DNA of 64,000 nt from Emiliania huxleyi CCMP1516. Its lineage: Eukaryota; Haptophyta; Isochrysidales; Noelaerhabdaceae. The number at the start of each line of letters is the position of its first letter. Position 1 is the stretch's first letter. The notes under the pieces were generated by a model. It saw nothing but the letters and a program-made list of their open reading frames with translations, did not search any database and had not been told where the DNA came from. The translations under genes and the position numbers were made by a program. The DNA is taken from the NCBI RefSeq assembly GCF_000372725.1, contig NW_005198900.1:691619-755618 (forward strand), read 5' to 3'. This document shows positions 1-9,602 of this stretch, in pieces.

Positions 1-1122
1 TAACACGCCGAGCACATGTTTCCGCATTCATTGCGAGGTACGGCAGCGGAAAAGCTCGAGGAGGGCAGCCAAACCGTGAGGAGGGGGAAGCGGCCTCCGC
101 GGTGTGGAGTATGCTCCGTAACGTTAGGCGCGACAGCCAGCAAGATTAGCGTCATCTGCCTGTACCGCGCGCAAGCGGAGACACTCGTGTCGATGCTCGG
201 GGCCGGCGGCGAGGAGGCCGGCGGGCACGCGGGCGGTGGCGGCGCCTCCGGCACGGCCGGCGGCGGTGGCGACGACGGCGAGGCGCAGGCGCTGCGTGCC
301 GTCGCCGTGTCCACCGTGGACGCCTTCCAGGGGGCCGAGCGCGAGGTGGTGCTCGTCTCAACCTGCCGGACGCAGAGCCTCGGCTTTGTGGCCGCGCCGC
401 GCCGGCTGAATGTGATGCTCACGCGCGCCAGGAGCGGCCGCCGGTAGTCGAGAGTAGCCCGCGTCGCCGCCGCCTTCACGCAACGCCTTCCCGCACCGCC
501 ACCCGCGCTCGCCTCTGCTCACCCGAGCGGCGCCTTTAGCAGGCGCCATCTCCTCGTCGTCGGCTCGAGCTCCGCTCTGCTGACGGACGGCCGATGGGCG
601 GCGATCCTCGACGCCGCACAGCCGCTCCCCGACAGCTGCGCGCGCGGCGAGCCGCTGCCTCCGACCGACGCTTTCCACGAGGTGATGCGGGCTGCGGAGG
701 AGGCGGAGGAGGGCGGGCGGGGCGCCAGCACCAGTGCCGAGGCGGAGCCGGAGGGCGACGGGGAGGAGGAGGAGGAGCCGTGGAGGAGGAGGAGCCGTGG
801 CCAGCACCAGTGCCGTGGATCGGCGGGAAGCGCAGCGAGCGGCGCGGGGCTCACGAGCGGGCAGCGCGCGCTCTACTCGTGCGACGGCGGGGCATCCTCG
901 ATGGAGGTGCGAGCCGCCCGCCCTCGCCGCTGCCACTGCCTGTTCCCAACCCCGCGCCGCTTTGCTCTGCAGGTCACAGTCATCGCGCTGCACCACGACG
1001 ACCCGGAGGGCATGTACGCGACGATCCGACTCCCAGACGGGAGGGAGAGGCACACGGAGGCGTCGAGGCTGCTGCCGCCCCCGGCGGCAGCAGGCGCTCG
1101 CGCGGAGTCGGCAGGCTGGTGA
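1..1122 (+). CDS. Superfamily 1 RNA/DNA helicase, C-terminal part (UPF1/SETX/MOV10-like), 5' truncated by the window
   Basis: Only the 3' end of the gene is present. The second RecA-like domain shows the late helicase motifs: a SKISVICLYRAQ strand, then VSTVDAFQGAEREVVLVST (motif V) and PRRLNVMLTRAR (motif VI with its arginine finger). These are typical of UPF1-like ATP-dependent helicases of the AAA_12 type. A 99-bp GT-AG intron at 444-542 restores the frame into HLLVVGSSSALL, the strand that normally follows motif VI. A second in-frame GT-AG intron is likely at 907-972; it leads into a short tail reading VTVIALHHDDPEGMYATIRL. Between them is an acidic Glu-rich stretch. The exon boundary near 134 is probably an intron acceptor, so sequence before it may be intronic. 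The stop is at 1120-1122. Whether RNA or DNA is the substrate cannot be decided from this fragment. Confidence 0.72.
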
Positions 1123-1702
1123 GCGAGGTCTCGAGATGAGAGGTCTGGGCGATCGTTGGCGGAGGCGCCGCTCGGGGACCAATTTGCAGCTGCCCGAGTG
1201 CCCCCGACCACGCGAAACAATGACGACATGTGCGAGGTACCATACTACGTCGGTACTCTCTACTCTCCCTTTGCATCTCCGGTACAGTTTGTTGGGGCAG
1301 TCTCTTTCCCCGAGGGCTTATTCTTGTGTTTGACCATGAACGGCGGAGCGCTATTCTCACTCTCCACACCACACCTGGCTCTCCAACGTGGACACGGCGC
1401 CACATAGGTCATAGCTCTACGGTCTGCGATGTACCTGTAGGCTGTTGTGCCTGCTCTGGGGACACTATGATCTCTAGCGCTGTTCTTCGCCTTCCTACCT
1501 AACCTAACCTAACAAGAATACCCGACCACCCCTTGTTTGGTGTGTCCGTTTTATTTATTTATTTATACTGACAAGAATACCCGAAGGCCAAGTGCTCCAA
1601 GTCGCAAGTCCTGCTGCTGCTGGGTTCCGAATGCTCCAAAACGTAATCCCCTGGTGGTCTATCTAAAAGCAAAAACGGCGTCAAAACGTACGTAGTGGCA
1701 CC
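1123..1702. other. Intergenic; ends of two short repeat families
   Basis: No coding signal. At 1480-1516 the sequence matches the 3' end of repeat family R1 (GCTGTTCTTCGCCTT followed by a CTACCTAACCTAAC tail). At 1528-1570 it matches the end of family R2 (GTGTCCGTTTTATTTATTTA). The same endings recur several times in the window, which is why they are read as repeats. Confidence 0.5.
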
Positions 1703-1902
1703 CTAGAGGCTGTCCCCAATAGCAGTGTCTAGCAGCCGCAGCTCGCGGCGCGAAAACATCCGGGGCACGAGCTTGACGCGCACGAGCATCAGCACGCCGA
1801 TCACCGAGGGGAAGACGAGAGCCGTCGACGGGTTGCACCGGAGAGCGAGGAGCCCGAGCAGGCAAGCGGCCTACGGGCAGGGGAGGGTGGGATCGATCTG
1901 TC

Positions 1903-1943
<41 letters not shown>

Positions 1944-4100
1944 GCGCGCGCGTGTGTGTGTGTGTGTGTGTGTGTTGTGTGTGTGTCCTGTGTTTTGTGC
2001 GGGGCGGAGCGGCACCTGTACCGCCGTGAAGCGAAAGACGGCCCATCTGCCCAGCGCAACCATCTCTCGCTCGGCGCCGTCGACGCGAGGGTCGAGCGTC
2101 CCCTTCTCGAGCCACAGCTTCTTGCAGCGCTCGACGAAGAGGTTGCCGGCGACCACGCGCCTGCCGAGGTGGAGAAAGACGCCAGACACGACCGGGAGCG
2201 GCACGACGGAGAGGAGGGGCAGCGCGAGCGACGAGGCGAGCACGCCCGCGTGGACGCCGAAGCCGGTGAGCCGCGTCTCGATCACGCGCTCCGGCTCCTC
2301 CACGGTGGAGCCGTCGGGCGCCTTGCGCGTCGTGTAGAGCGTCATCGCGCGGATCTATAGAGCAGGACCATTCTGCTCTATAGTCGCTCTCCACATCGAA
2401 TGATCCGTGCTCTATAGAGGATGAGCCGCGCGTGGTTGAGCGACTCGACGGTGGCGGAGCACCTGAAGCAAGAGGTGGCGAGCCACTCAAACGAAGGCTC
2501 TGCACGGGCTGAGCGACTCAGCGGCGGCGGAGCACATCCACGGCAGCCCGCAGAGGGAGGTGGCGCCGGTGAGGAGGGCGAGGACGAGCAGGTCGAGGTG
2601 GTACGCCGCGCCTTTGCGCAGCTTGTTCGCCGGCGCGTTGACCGTTCGCACCGTGATGTTTTGGTCGAGGAAGAAGAGCAGCGCGAGGAAGACTGCGGGA
2701 AGCGCCGCCAGCAGCCGCCAGCGCGGCGCCAGCGCAAAGAGGTCGACGAGGAGCGGCCGGCCCAAACCGCATAGCCGGCCGAGGCTGCTGCCCACGGCGG
2801 CGGTCCCGGCGGCGGCGGCGGTGCCGATTGCGGCGGCGGCGGCGGTGCCGCTTGCTGCTGCGGCGGTGCCGCTGGCTGCTGCGACGGGCAGGCGCGTCAG
2901 CGAGCCGAGCGCGGCGACGGAGGGGAGGAGGGAGGCGGCTGTGACGGCGAGGATGACGAGGGGAGGCCCAAAATCGGAGATGGCCTGCGACTCGGCGGCG
3001 TCTCGGGTGAGGTCTCGGGCGGATCTCGGGGGGGCGTCGAGGCGCGTAGCGAGGGGCGGCGCCTCGCGCGCCATCGGAGAGAGGTATCGCTTCGAGCGGA
3101 AGGCGGCGGTCGCCTGGCAGAGCCACGCCGTGAGCCCCGCCGTGTTGAGGGCGAGGAAGCCGGAGCCGGCCAGTCCCGTGAAGGAGGCGCGGATCGAGCG
3201 GCACGCCTCGGCGACGTAGTTGAAGGCGAGCAGAAAGTTGAAAACGTCCTCGGTGAAGCGCGTGCAGTACCGGATCAGGCCGGACAGGTTGGCCACCGAG
3301 GCGGCGAGCAGCATGCCCGACGTCCACATGCCGACCCACGCATACATCGGCAGGAAGGGCAGCGAGAGGGCGGAGCAGTAGGCGTACAGCGCGGTCGTGA
3401 AGGCGAGCGTGAGCCCCGTGGGGCCGAGGAAGGTCATTGGCTGCCCCGCCGCCGCCGCGTGGGCCATGCCGCACACGCCGCGCGACAGGATCACCTCTGG
3501 CACGCCCATCGCCCCGTCCGTGAGCACCGACATTGCGCCGCCAAACGCGAGCACCGGCGCGAGGCAGGCGAACCAGAGGAAAGTGATGGCGGCGCACGAC
3601 TTGGGCGTGAGGCCGTCGCGCCAGTCGGAGGCGTAGCACGCAAGCCTCCGGCTCGCGTCGTCGCTGATGCCGCGGCCCCACTGCACCGAGCGCAGGCCGC
3701 GCCGCCCGCCGACCGACGGGTTGGCGCGAGGGTCGCCCGTCGGCCACACGAATGAGCCAAACGAGAGCGGACCGAGGAACGGCGAGCCAGAGGCGGCCAT
3801 CTCTGCCGCCTCCTCCTCGGCGCGGCGAGTCAGCATCGCCAGCCGGCGCCGCGAGGCCGGCGTAGGCGCAACCGTGCCCTCTTCGTCGGTGCCCTCTTCC
3901 TGGCGATCGTCCATGACTCGCTCAATCACATCGCGCTGGCTGCGGATCGGGCCCTCATCCGCCGACTCGCTGCCGTCGCCACTGCCACACAGCACCGGCC
4001 GCGGTGTCGCTCGCCGTCGGGACAGCGGCACGAGCGGGGAGGGGAAGGCGGGCGGCGCAAGCAGTGTCAGGACGACTGCTGATGGGAAGTGCAAAAGCAT
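1703..4100 (-). CDS. SLC4-family bicarbonate/anion transporter (HCO3_cotransp domain)
   Basis: A multi-pass membrane transporter of about 700 residues. The core matches the SLC4/Bor1 fold: GVPEVILSRGVCGMAHA and AGQPMTFLGPTG in the first half, a FTEDVFNFLLAFNYVAEACRS helix, then LDQNITVRTVNAPANKLRKG and YHLDLLVLALLTG, the conserved family signature before TM10-11. After splicing, the end aligns with the last helices of anion exchangers (RLTGFGVHAG, LPVVSGVFLHLG, GLLALRCNPSTALVFP). Introns: 2463-2535 (GT-AG), a non-canonical 77-bp block at about 2349-2425, and 1871-2015 (GT-AG, filled with a GT/CA repeat). The total closes in frame. The N-terminus is a possible signal or leader peptide, and a loop near residue 420 is an Ala/Gly/Thr-repeat insertion. 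In calcifying haptophytes SLC4 proteins are linked to HCO3- supply; substrate and membrane are inferred from family only. Confidence 0.85.
1900..1986. repeat. (TGCG)n/(TG)n microsatellite inside the last SLC4 intron
   Basis: A run of TGCG units passes into a TG run. It fills most of the 1871-2015 intron, whose GT donor and AG acceptor are intact on the minus strand. Confidence 0.9.
2349..2425 (-). other. 77-bp palindromic insertion interrupting SLC4 coding sequence
   Basis: The block carries three copies of CTATAGAGCA/TGCTCTATAG in alternating orientation, so it can fold on itself. It is flanked by GCGCG on both sides. The coding sequence is continuous only if it is removed exactly (NHAR joined to MTLY). 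Neither GT-AG nor GC-AG ends are available at the junctions. Confidence 0.7.
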
Positions 4101-4270
4101 GCAGTTTGTTCGCCCGCCAGCTTGTTCACTCGCTTGGCACCGCGGAGCAGCTGCCGGAGAAGAATTTTAGGAACACAGCCCCCGCTTGCGGCGATCCTCT
4201 TCCCAGCTCCGCTGAGCCGGGTGCGTTATTCTTGGCTCAGCGTCGACGAGGAGCGGTCCCATCGACGTCG
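4101..4270. promoter_or_regulatory. Probable shared promoter between divergent SLC4 and CMSS1 genes
   Basis: Only 170 bp separate the two divergent start codons (4100 minus, 4271 plus). No TATA box or other clear motif stands out; assignment as a bidirectional promoter is by position only. Confidence 0.4.
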
Positions 4271-4996
4271 ATGTCGGTTGCGCCACCCAACGAGCCGCCG
4301 ACTCGAGAGCAGGTCCGGGCAGCCCTTCCAGAGACCAGCATCGCCGTCTCGCTGCCAGAGAGCCTCCGGCCAGTGCAAGCACCCGCTGATCTGGTCAAGG
4401 CGATCGTTGCGTTGCTCGGCGCCGCACAAAAATCGGCCGGAGCTCCGACCAAGGCGGCCGGTCGATTTGCTGTGCTGCTCGTCACTCCTTCCGCCCCACG
4501 CGCTGCGTCTTTGTGCGGATTGCTGTCTCGTGCAGGCCTCAAGGTTGCCAAGCTCTTTGCGAGGCACCTCACCGTCGATGAGCAGGCCGCCTTCCTCTCG
4601 ACGCATGCGGTCGACGTCGCGGTCGGCACGCCCAACCGCCTCTGCCGCCTCTGCCGTGACGGGCTGGTCGACCTCTCGGCGCTGCGGTACGTTGTGGTTG
4701 ATGCGACGCCCGATGCCAAGCAGCAGACCATCTTCAGCCCCGCGGGCAAGGGCAAGGGGCGCCGGCCGGACGCAGCCGAGCTCGCCGCCCTCCTCACAAC
4801 GGGCAGCTTTGTGGATCGGCTGCTCAAACCGCGCGCCCCAGTGCTCTGTCCGGTCGTGCTGCCGACGCCGGCGGCGCTCGAGGCGGCTACGCCCGTGAGC
4901 GTGCGGCTGCAGGGGCGCGGGCGCGGGCGCGGGCGCGGGGGCAGACGCGGTGGCGGTGCGGCCATCAAGAAGGCTAGGCGGCCAAAGGGCAGCTGA
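4271..4996 (+). CDS. CMSS1: CMSS1/Cms1-like small-subunit ribosome biogenesis protein
   Basis: An intronless gene for 241 residues. The centre has a DEAD-helicase-like second half without ATPase motifs: AVLLVTPSAPRAASLCGLL, then KVAKLFARHLTVDEQAAFL, then VAVGTPNRLCRL and LSALRYVVVDATPD. This order is diagnostic of the CMS1/CMSS1 family, nucleolar proteins linked to the 90S pre-ribosome. The C-terminus is an RG-rich tail (GRGRGRGRGGRRGGG) ending in basic residues, as expected for a nucleolar RNA-associated protein. The frame is open upstream to 4004, but that would overlap the divergent SLC4 start, so the ATG at 4271 is preferred. The family assignment is firm; the role in 40S assembly is taken from yeast and human members. 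Confidence 0.8.
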   Translation: MSVAPPNEPPTREQVRAALPETSIAVSLPESLRPVQAPADLVKAIVALLGAAQKSAGAPTKAAGRFAVLLVTPSAPRAASLCGLLSRAGLKVAKLFARHLTVDEQAAFLSTHAVDVAVGTPNRLCRLCRDGLVDLSALRYVVVDATPDAKQQTIFSPAGKGKGRRPDAAELAALLTTGSFVDRLLKPRAPVLCPVVLPTPAALEAATPVSVRLQGRGRGRGRGGRRGGGAAIKKARRPKGS

Positions 4997-5495
4997 AGCT
5001 GCGCTCACAGATCCTACGACTCCATGGAGTATTCACTCCCGTTCCTCACCTGCTACAGCCTACACGTCCAGCGATCCGCCGATCCTCCCCCAGTGCCCAG
5101 AGATCGGATACAAGGTACGCCGCGTGTGTGTGTAACCTTTGGTCCGTAAAAACAACTACGCCCACCCTTACCGTGACGTAGTTGGTTGCAGCACGATGCT
5201 CTGTGTGCGCCGATCCGGGTGTTAATACATGTGCATGCACATGCACATGTGTTGTCTCGTGAGAGAGAGAGGTGTCAGGTGAGATATACGAGAGAGGAGG
5301 GGCGGGGGGAGGAGCCAGGACGCATGCGGCATGCGCAGGAGACAATATAATCCGAAGTGTTGGCTGCCGCCACCGGGCCAGGGGAGACCACATGGAGAGA
5401 GAAGCCTCTGTGCCAATCTCTGCCAGATGAGCACCGGGACTGGGACCGAGCGATGGCGCCATGGCGCATCGACCGTCTCGTAGCCCTGCTCTGTG
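4997..5495. other. Intergenic spacer between convergent genes
   Basis: No gene seen. Contains a short palindromic ACATGTGCATGCACATG run near 5226 and nothing else of note. Confidence 0.5.
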
Positions 5496-8400
5496 CTACG
5501 GGTGCGGCCTTTTGCCAACAACAAGCTCGAGGCGAAGATCAGCCGCGGGGGCGATGCTCTGCACCGGTCGCTTCTCGCCTGGCGGCAAGACGACGTTGAT
5601 GGTCTGGAGAGGGCAGCTCCATGCCGACTCTGGCCAAACTGCGGCCGCGGCGACGTGGAGAGACCCGTCCCGTGCCGTCACTGAGACACTCAGCTGCGTG
5701 CCTGCACCCTGCGCCGCGTCCGACACGCCGTCGTCCTCGACCCAGCATGCCTCCGCCGCCACGCCGTCGAACGCGGGATCGGGTGGCAGCGGAAACACGC
5801 GCACCGTGCGGCTGATGCCTCCGTCGAGGGCGGAGCGCGCCTCCGGATCGGCGAGCGGCACGCAGCAGCCTACCCATCAGGAAGCTCCTCAGTACCGCGC
5901 TCCACCCTTCTGCTCCGCGCGGGCCACGCCCGCCGGCAGCGGCGAGGAGCGGGATGCGGTCGAGCGGCGCATCCAGCGTCAGCGTCTCTCCGCCGGGATG
6001 CCAAGCTCCGCCGTGCCAGTCCCACCAGCCGCGGCCGCCATTCTGAGGGAGGTAGACGTCGCGCCGCCGCTCGCCTGCGTCGAGCACGTTGGCAACGAGC
6101 AGCGCCGGGCCGCACATGAAGTCGTCGCTGGGTCGCCAGCAGCGGTCGTCCTCCTCAAAGTCGAACCAGGTCGGCCGCAGCGGCGGCACGCACTCGTCGC
6201 GCGCCGAGCGAAGGAGCGAGTAGAGGTACGGGATCAGCGCGTAGCGGAAGCGGATGGCGTCGAGCACCAGCGCCGCCACGCCAGGGTGGAGCCAAGCCGA
6301 CGTCGGAGGCCCGCCCGCGTTCCACGAGTGGATCGTGAAGCGAGGGTGGAAGACGCCGCTCTGCACCCACCGGACGAGCATCTCGGCCGGCGGCGGCGGG
6401 CCGGCGAAGCCGCCGACGTCGTGCCCGGTGTTGAAGCAACCGGAGAGGCCTACACGCGCGTCACACACTGGGCTCCCGGACGGGGCCGGTGTGGGCCCGG
6501 AGCGCAGGGGCGAGGTGCCGAGGCCGAGCCCCATCCACAAGTTGTACCGCAGAGTCTTCCACTCGGTGTAGTTGTCGCCGCTCCAGGTCTGCACGTAGCG
6601 CTGCATGCCCAGCATCCCGCTCCGCGAGATGAGCCACGGCCGCTCGCCCGGCGCGTGCGCGCGCTGCGCCCGCCAAGACGCCTGGCACATGAGCAGCGCG
6701 TGCAAGGGCCGCACCAGCCGGAGCGGCACGCGCCGCCCAAACCCGTGGCAGAGGGCGTGCTCGTCCTCGATCGCATACTCGTTGTTGTCATTCCAGGTGC
6801 CGACGATGCCGCGCCGCAGCAGCGCCGCGGCCACGCGGTCTTGCCACCACGCGGCGGCGGCCGGGTTCGTAAAGTCGAGGTGCGAGCCTGAGGGCGGGCC
6901 AGGCGGGCGAGAGGTCGGACACGCACGTGCGCGCTCTGGCGCTGCGCGCTGCCCGCATTGCGCGCGGCGCACCGTCCGCGTCCCAAAACATGGACCGCTC
7001 GGGCGAGTACGCCGCTGCCGACGGCGTGGAGGGCCAAAACACCGCGCCCGAGGAGGGAGGCGCACCCGCCGCCGCCGCGGAGGCCGCGCCCGAGGCGCCG
7101 ACGAAGAGGGCCGCCGCAGCGCAGGCGGCGTACTCGGGGTGGTCGACCAAGAGGCAGGGCCTGCGAGGCGGCGCGAGCTCCGTCGCTGCCGGGCAGCCTC
7201 TCGCCGGGCGTGGGGCTGGGGCGTGAGGCCACAGCCTCTCGCCGGGCGTGGGGCTGGGGCGTGAGGCTGGGGCGTGGGGCTGGGGCGTGGGGCTGGGGCG
7301 TGGGGCCACGGGCGGCGGAGACTTGATGTTGGCGGCGAGGCGCACGCCAGCGGCGGCATAAGCGGCGGCGAGCCCGTCCGGGTCGGGCACCTTGCCGCTG
7401 TTCCACGTGAAGACGTGCCGGCGGCCGGCGGCGGAAGAGGAGTAGCCGCTGGAGAGCTGGAAGGAGGAGAGCGGCACCTGCCTCGCCGCGCACTCGGCGA
7501 GAAAGGCCTCGAGCTGCCTCTGGGCGTCGGGCGCATCGGTGAAGGCCATCGTCGAGCCTGCGGCGGGGGCGTGGAGGGGCGTGGAGAGGTCGGTGGAGGC
7601 GTGTGGGGCGGCCAGGCCATGGAGGGGGCGCGGCAGGGAGGGTCGCTCGCCCGAGTAGCCGAGCGACCAGCGCGGCGGCAGCAGCGTCTCGCCGGTCAGC
7701 CACGAGAAGCGGGCCTAGTGCTGACAGCCTCTCGGCGATAGCTCATGACTCACACCCCTGAGTCTCGCCGCTCCGCCACCGAGGAGCGGGCCGTCACGCT
7801 GCGTACCCTCGGCCCGAGCAGCACGTAGTAGTCGAGGTCGCCGCACTCGGCCTGGTAGCTCGCGAAGAGGCCGTGGTAGTTGTTGAGCTCGCACCCAAAG
7901 TCGAGCGCCGCCCGCGCCATCGAGTCGTAAAAGACACCTGACGGCAGCACCGCCTCCGCGGCTTACCGAGCCACTGTGAGAGCTGCCCTCGCGCGTCGCC
8001 TGGGATGAGGCGCACCGTACGCGCCGCCCCCCCCGCGAGAGACCGCGCGCAGCGGCGGCGGCTCGCCGTGCCCGTCCGGACCGAGCGCCTCCGGAGGCTC
8101 CCCCGTCCCGGAAGGGTCGGCGGAGCTCGCGCACGGCTTGCCGATGTAAAAGGGGTAAAACTTGTAGAGCGGATCGCTCCGCTCGGCGTCGTACCCCATG
8201 GCGTCGACGCAGCGCAGGTCGAATCGCCGGCCCGCGCGGTTGAGAGCTCCGCTGCGCTCGCCGCACCCAAAGTAGGCGTCGCCTCGCCGGCGGGAGACGT
8301 AGTGCGAGACTCGGCCGTCGGCGCCGACGTAGTACGCACCCGTCGGGCGATCGCGCAACAGGAGCTTCCAATCACCAGTCGCCTCGTCATGCCACGCCCA

Positions 8401-8739
8401 TGTCAGCCTGAGCGGCTCGCCCACGGCAGTACCCACCGTGACACGCAGGCGGCCGGTCGACAAGCGAACGGAGCCATCGACGGTACGCTCGAGCGTGGTG
8501 TCGGGCATCGCAAAGCCTTCGGTGCTCTCCTTGGGCCTACCTTCCTCGGGGAGCGACGCCATTCCGGGAGCGACCATCCACGAACGGTCTAGCGCACGGC
8601 CCGATGGGCGGAGAAGCGAGACCCGGATGATGTCAACCTCGACGCACGTAAGGCTAAGAGTCAGACCCCCGCCGATGTCTAGCGTGCAGCCGCCCTTGTG
8701 CTCGGTGAGTCGCGGCTCGCGAACGAGGCGAGCAAGCAT
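5496..8739 (-). CDS. Glycoside hydrolase family 31 alpha-glucosidase-type enzyme
   Basis: The spliced model gives 876 residues in seven exons: 8739-8067, 7937-7807, 7714-7651, 7557-7317, 7160-6973, 6887-5928, 5869-5496. Domains in order: N-terminal beta-sandwich (DAYFGCGERSG, YKFYPFYIG), GVFYDSMARAALDFG, the (beta/alpha)8 barrel beginning LTGETLLPPRWSLGYSG, catalytic nucleophile Asp in TWNDNNEY, acid/base Asp in TWSGDNYTEW, then GHDVGGFAG and RFTIHSWN, and a C-terminal beta domain (RTVRVFPLP, VEDDGVSDA). WNDNNEY in place of the more usual WNDMNE points to a less-studied GH31 branch. Three introns start with GC: 7938-8066, 7558-7650 and 7161-7316; the others start with GT. No signal peptide is obvious. 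It probably acts on alpha-glucosides; the substrate is not known. Confidence 0.85.
7195..7312. repeat. Tandem repeat inside a GH31 intron
   Basis: Units around GGGGCTGGGGCGTG(A/G) and a longer CTCTCGCCGGGCGTGGGGCT unit are repeated within intron 7161-7316. The intron is a multiple of three and open, so retention would add a Pro/Ala-rich segment. Confidence 0.8.
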
Positions 8740-8821
8740 GCTTTTTTTGAAGAATTTTCGGGGCGGTGTTGTGTTCTTGTGCCCTTGTTTGTTCCTTTGG
8801 CATTGGAGTGCTGGGGGGGGG

Positions 8822-9034
8822 GCGACAGGAAGGATGTGGCCCTGAGTTATGTGTACGCCAACTCAGGGTGTGTGGCAGCCCGCTGGCTGTGTGTCTTGTG
8901 AGCTTGTTTGTGTCTGTGTGTCGCTCGAGCGTGTCGTGATCATCTGTCTGCATCTGTCTGTCTCGCTCGCGTCCACCCATACCGCGTTGGTGTCCAGTCC
9001 GAGCCTGGCTGTTCTTCGCCTTTCTATCAATCAA
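8822..9034 (+). repeat. Interspersed repeat family R1, long copy (tail ATCA)
   Basis: Almost the same sequence as 36154-36350: GTATGTGGCC-like start, GAGTTATGTGTACGCCAACT, CCACCCATACCGCGTTGGTG, then GAGCCTGGCTGTTCTTCGCC and the tail TATCAATCAATCA. Other copies have other short tandem tails at the same point. Confidence 0.85.
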
Positions 9035-9057
9035 TCAGCTCACTGGCACTAACACAG

Positions 9058-9240
9058 AATCGGCGAGGGACTGCGAAGAGAGATAGGAAGAGGCAGACGC
9101 CCAAGGCGCAAGGCCAAGGGTGGTGGGCGACGGCTATAGCAACACACCTTCCTTCCCGTGAAATCCCTGTGTGGTGGCGGCGTGCCGTCCTCCCATCCCT
9201 CCTTTGGGTTGTCTGTTTTCTCTCTTTCTTTCTGGGCACT
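9058..9240 (+). repeat. Interspersed repeat family R2, long copy (CTTT tail)
   Basis: Starts GGCGAGGGACTGCGAAGAGAG and ends GTCCTCCCATCCCTCC...TTGTCTGTTTT followed by a CTTTCTTT tail. Its parts recur at 18977-19050, 19395-19490 and 50510-50590. Confidence 0.75.
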
Positions 9241-9602
9241 AACACAAGAAATCACGACTCTCGAAAACAACTCTCTAACACAGGTACACCGCGGAAATAA
9301 ATTTCAAGGCACCGGACGCGACCGGCCTCAAAGGGGTTCTGGGGGTCCGGCCTCCTCGCGCCAGGCATGGTTTTCTCTAAAGCCCTCAATACAACTACAA
9401 GGGAGCGGTCACGACAAACGGCAAAACTTCAAGGCTTTTTATGTCCTCGTAGGAATTCCCGTCATCTCCAAGCCAACCGCCAGATGCATTGTGTGTTTTT
9501 GCGCGCGCTTCTCAGCGCTCTCGCTTAATCGCTTCTCCACGCGCGCTCTCTCAGAGAAGTGTGACGGCGTCAGTCTAGTAGGCGATCCACCCCTGAATGC
9601 AC

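Noticed and set aside
5226-5250. Regulatory palindrome ACATGTGCATGCACATG
   Set aside because: Short alternating purine-pyrimidine sequence; a similar one at 15428 suggests ordinary low-complexity DNA.
5461-6891. A 476-codon open frame on the plus strand
   Set aside because: It is the complement of the GH31 catalytic region; no family features of its own.
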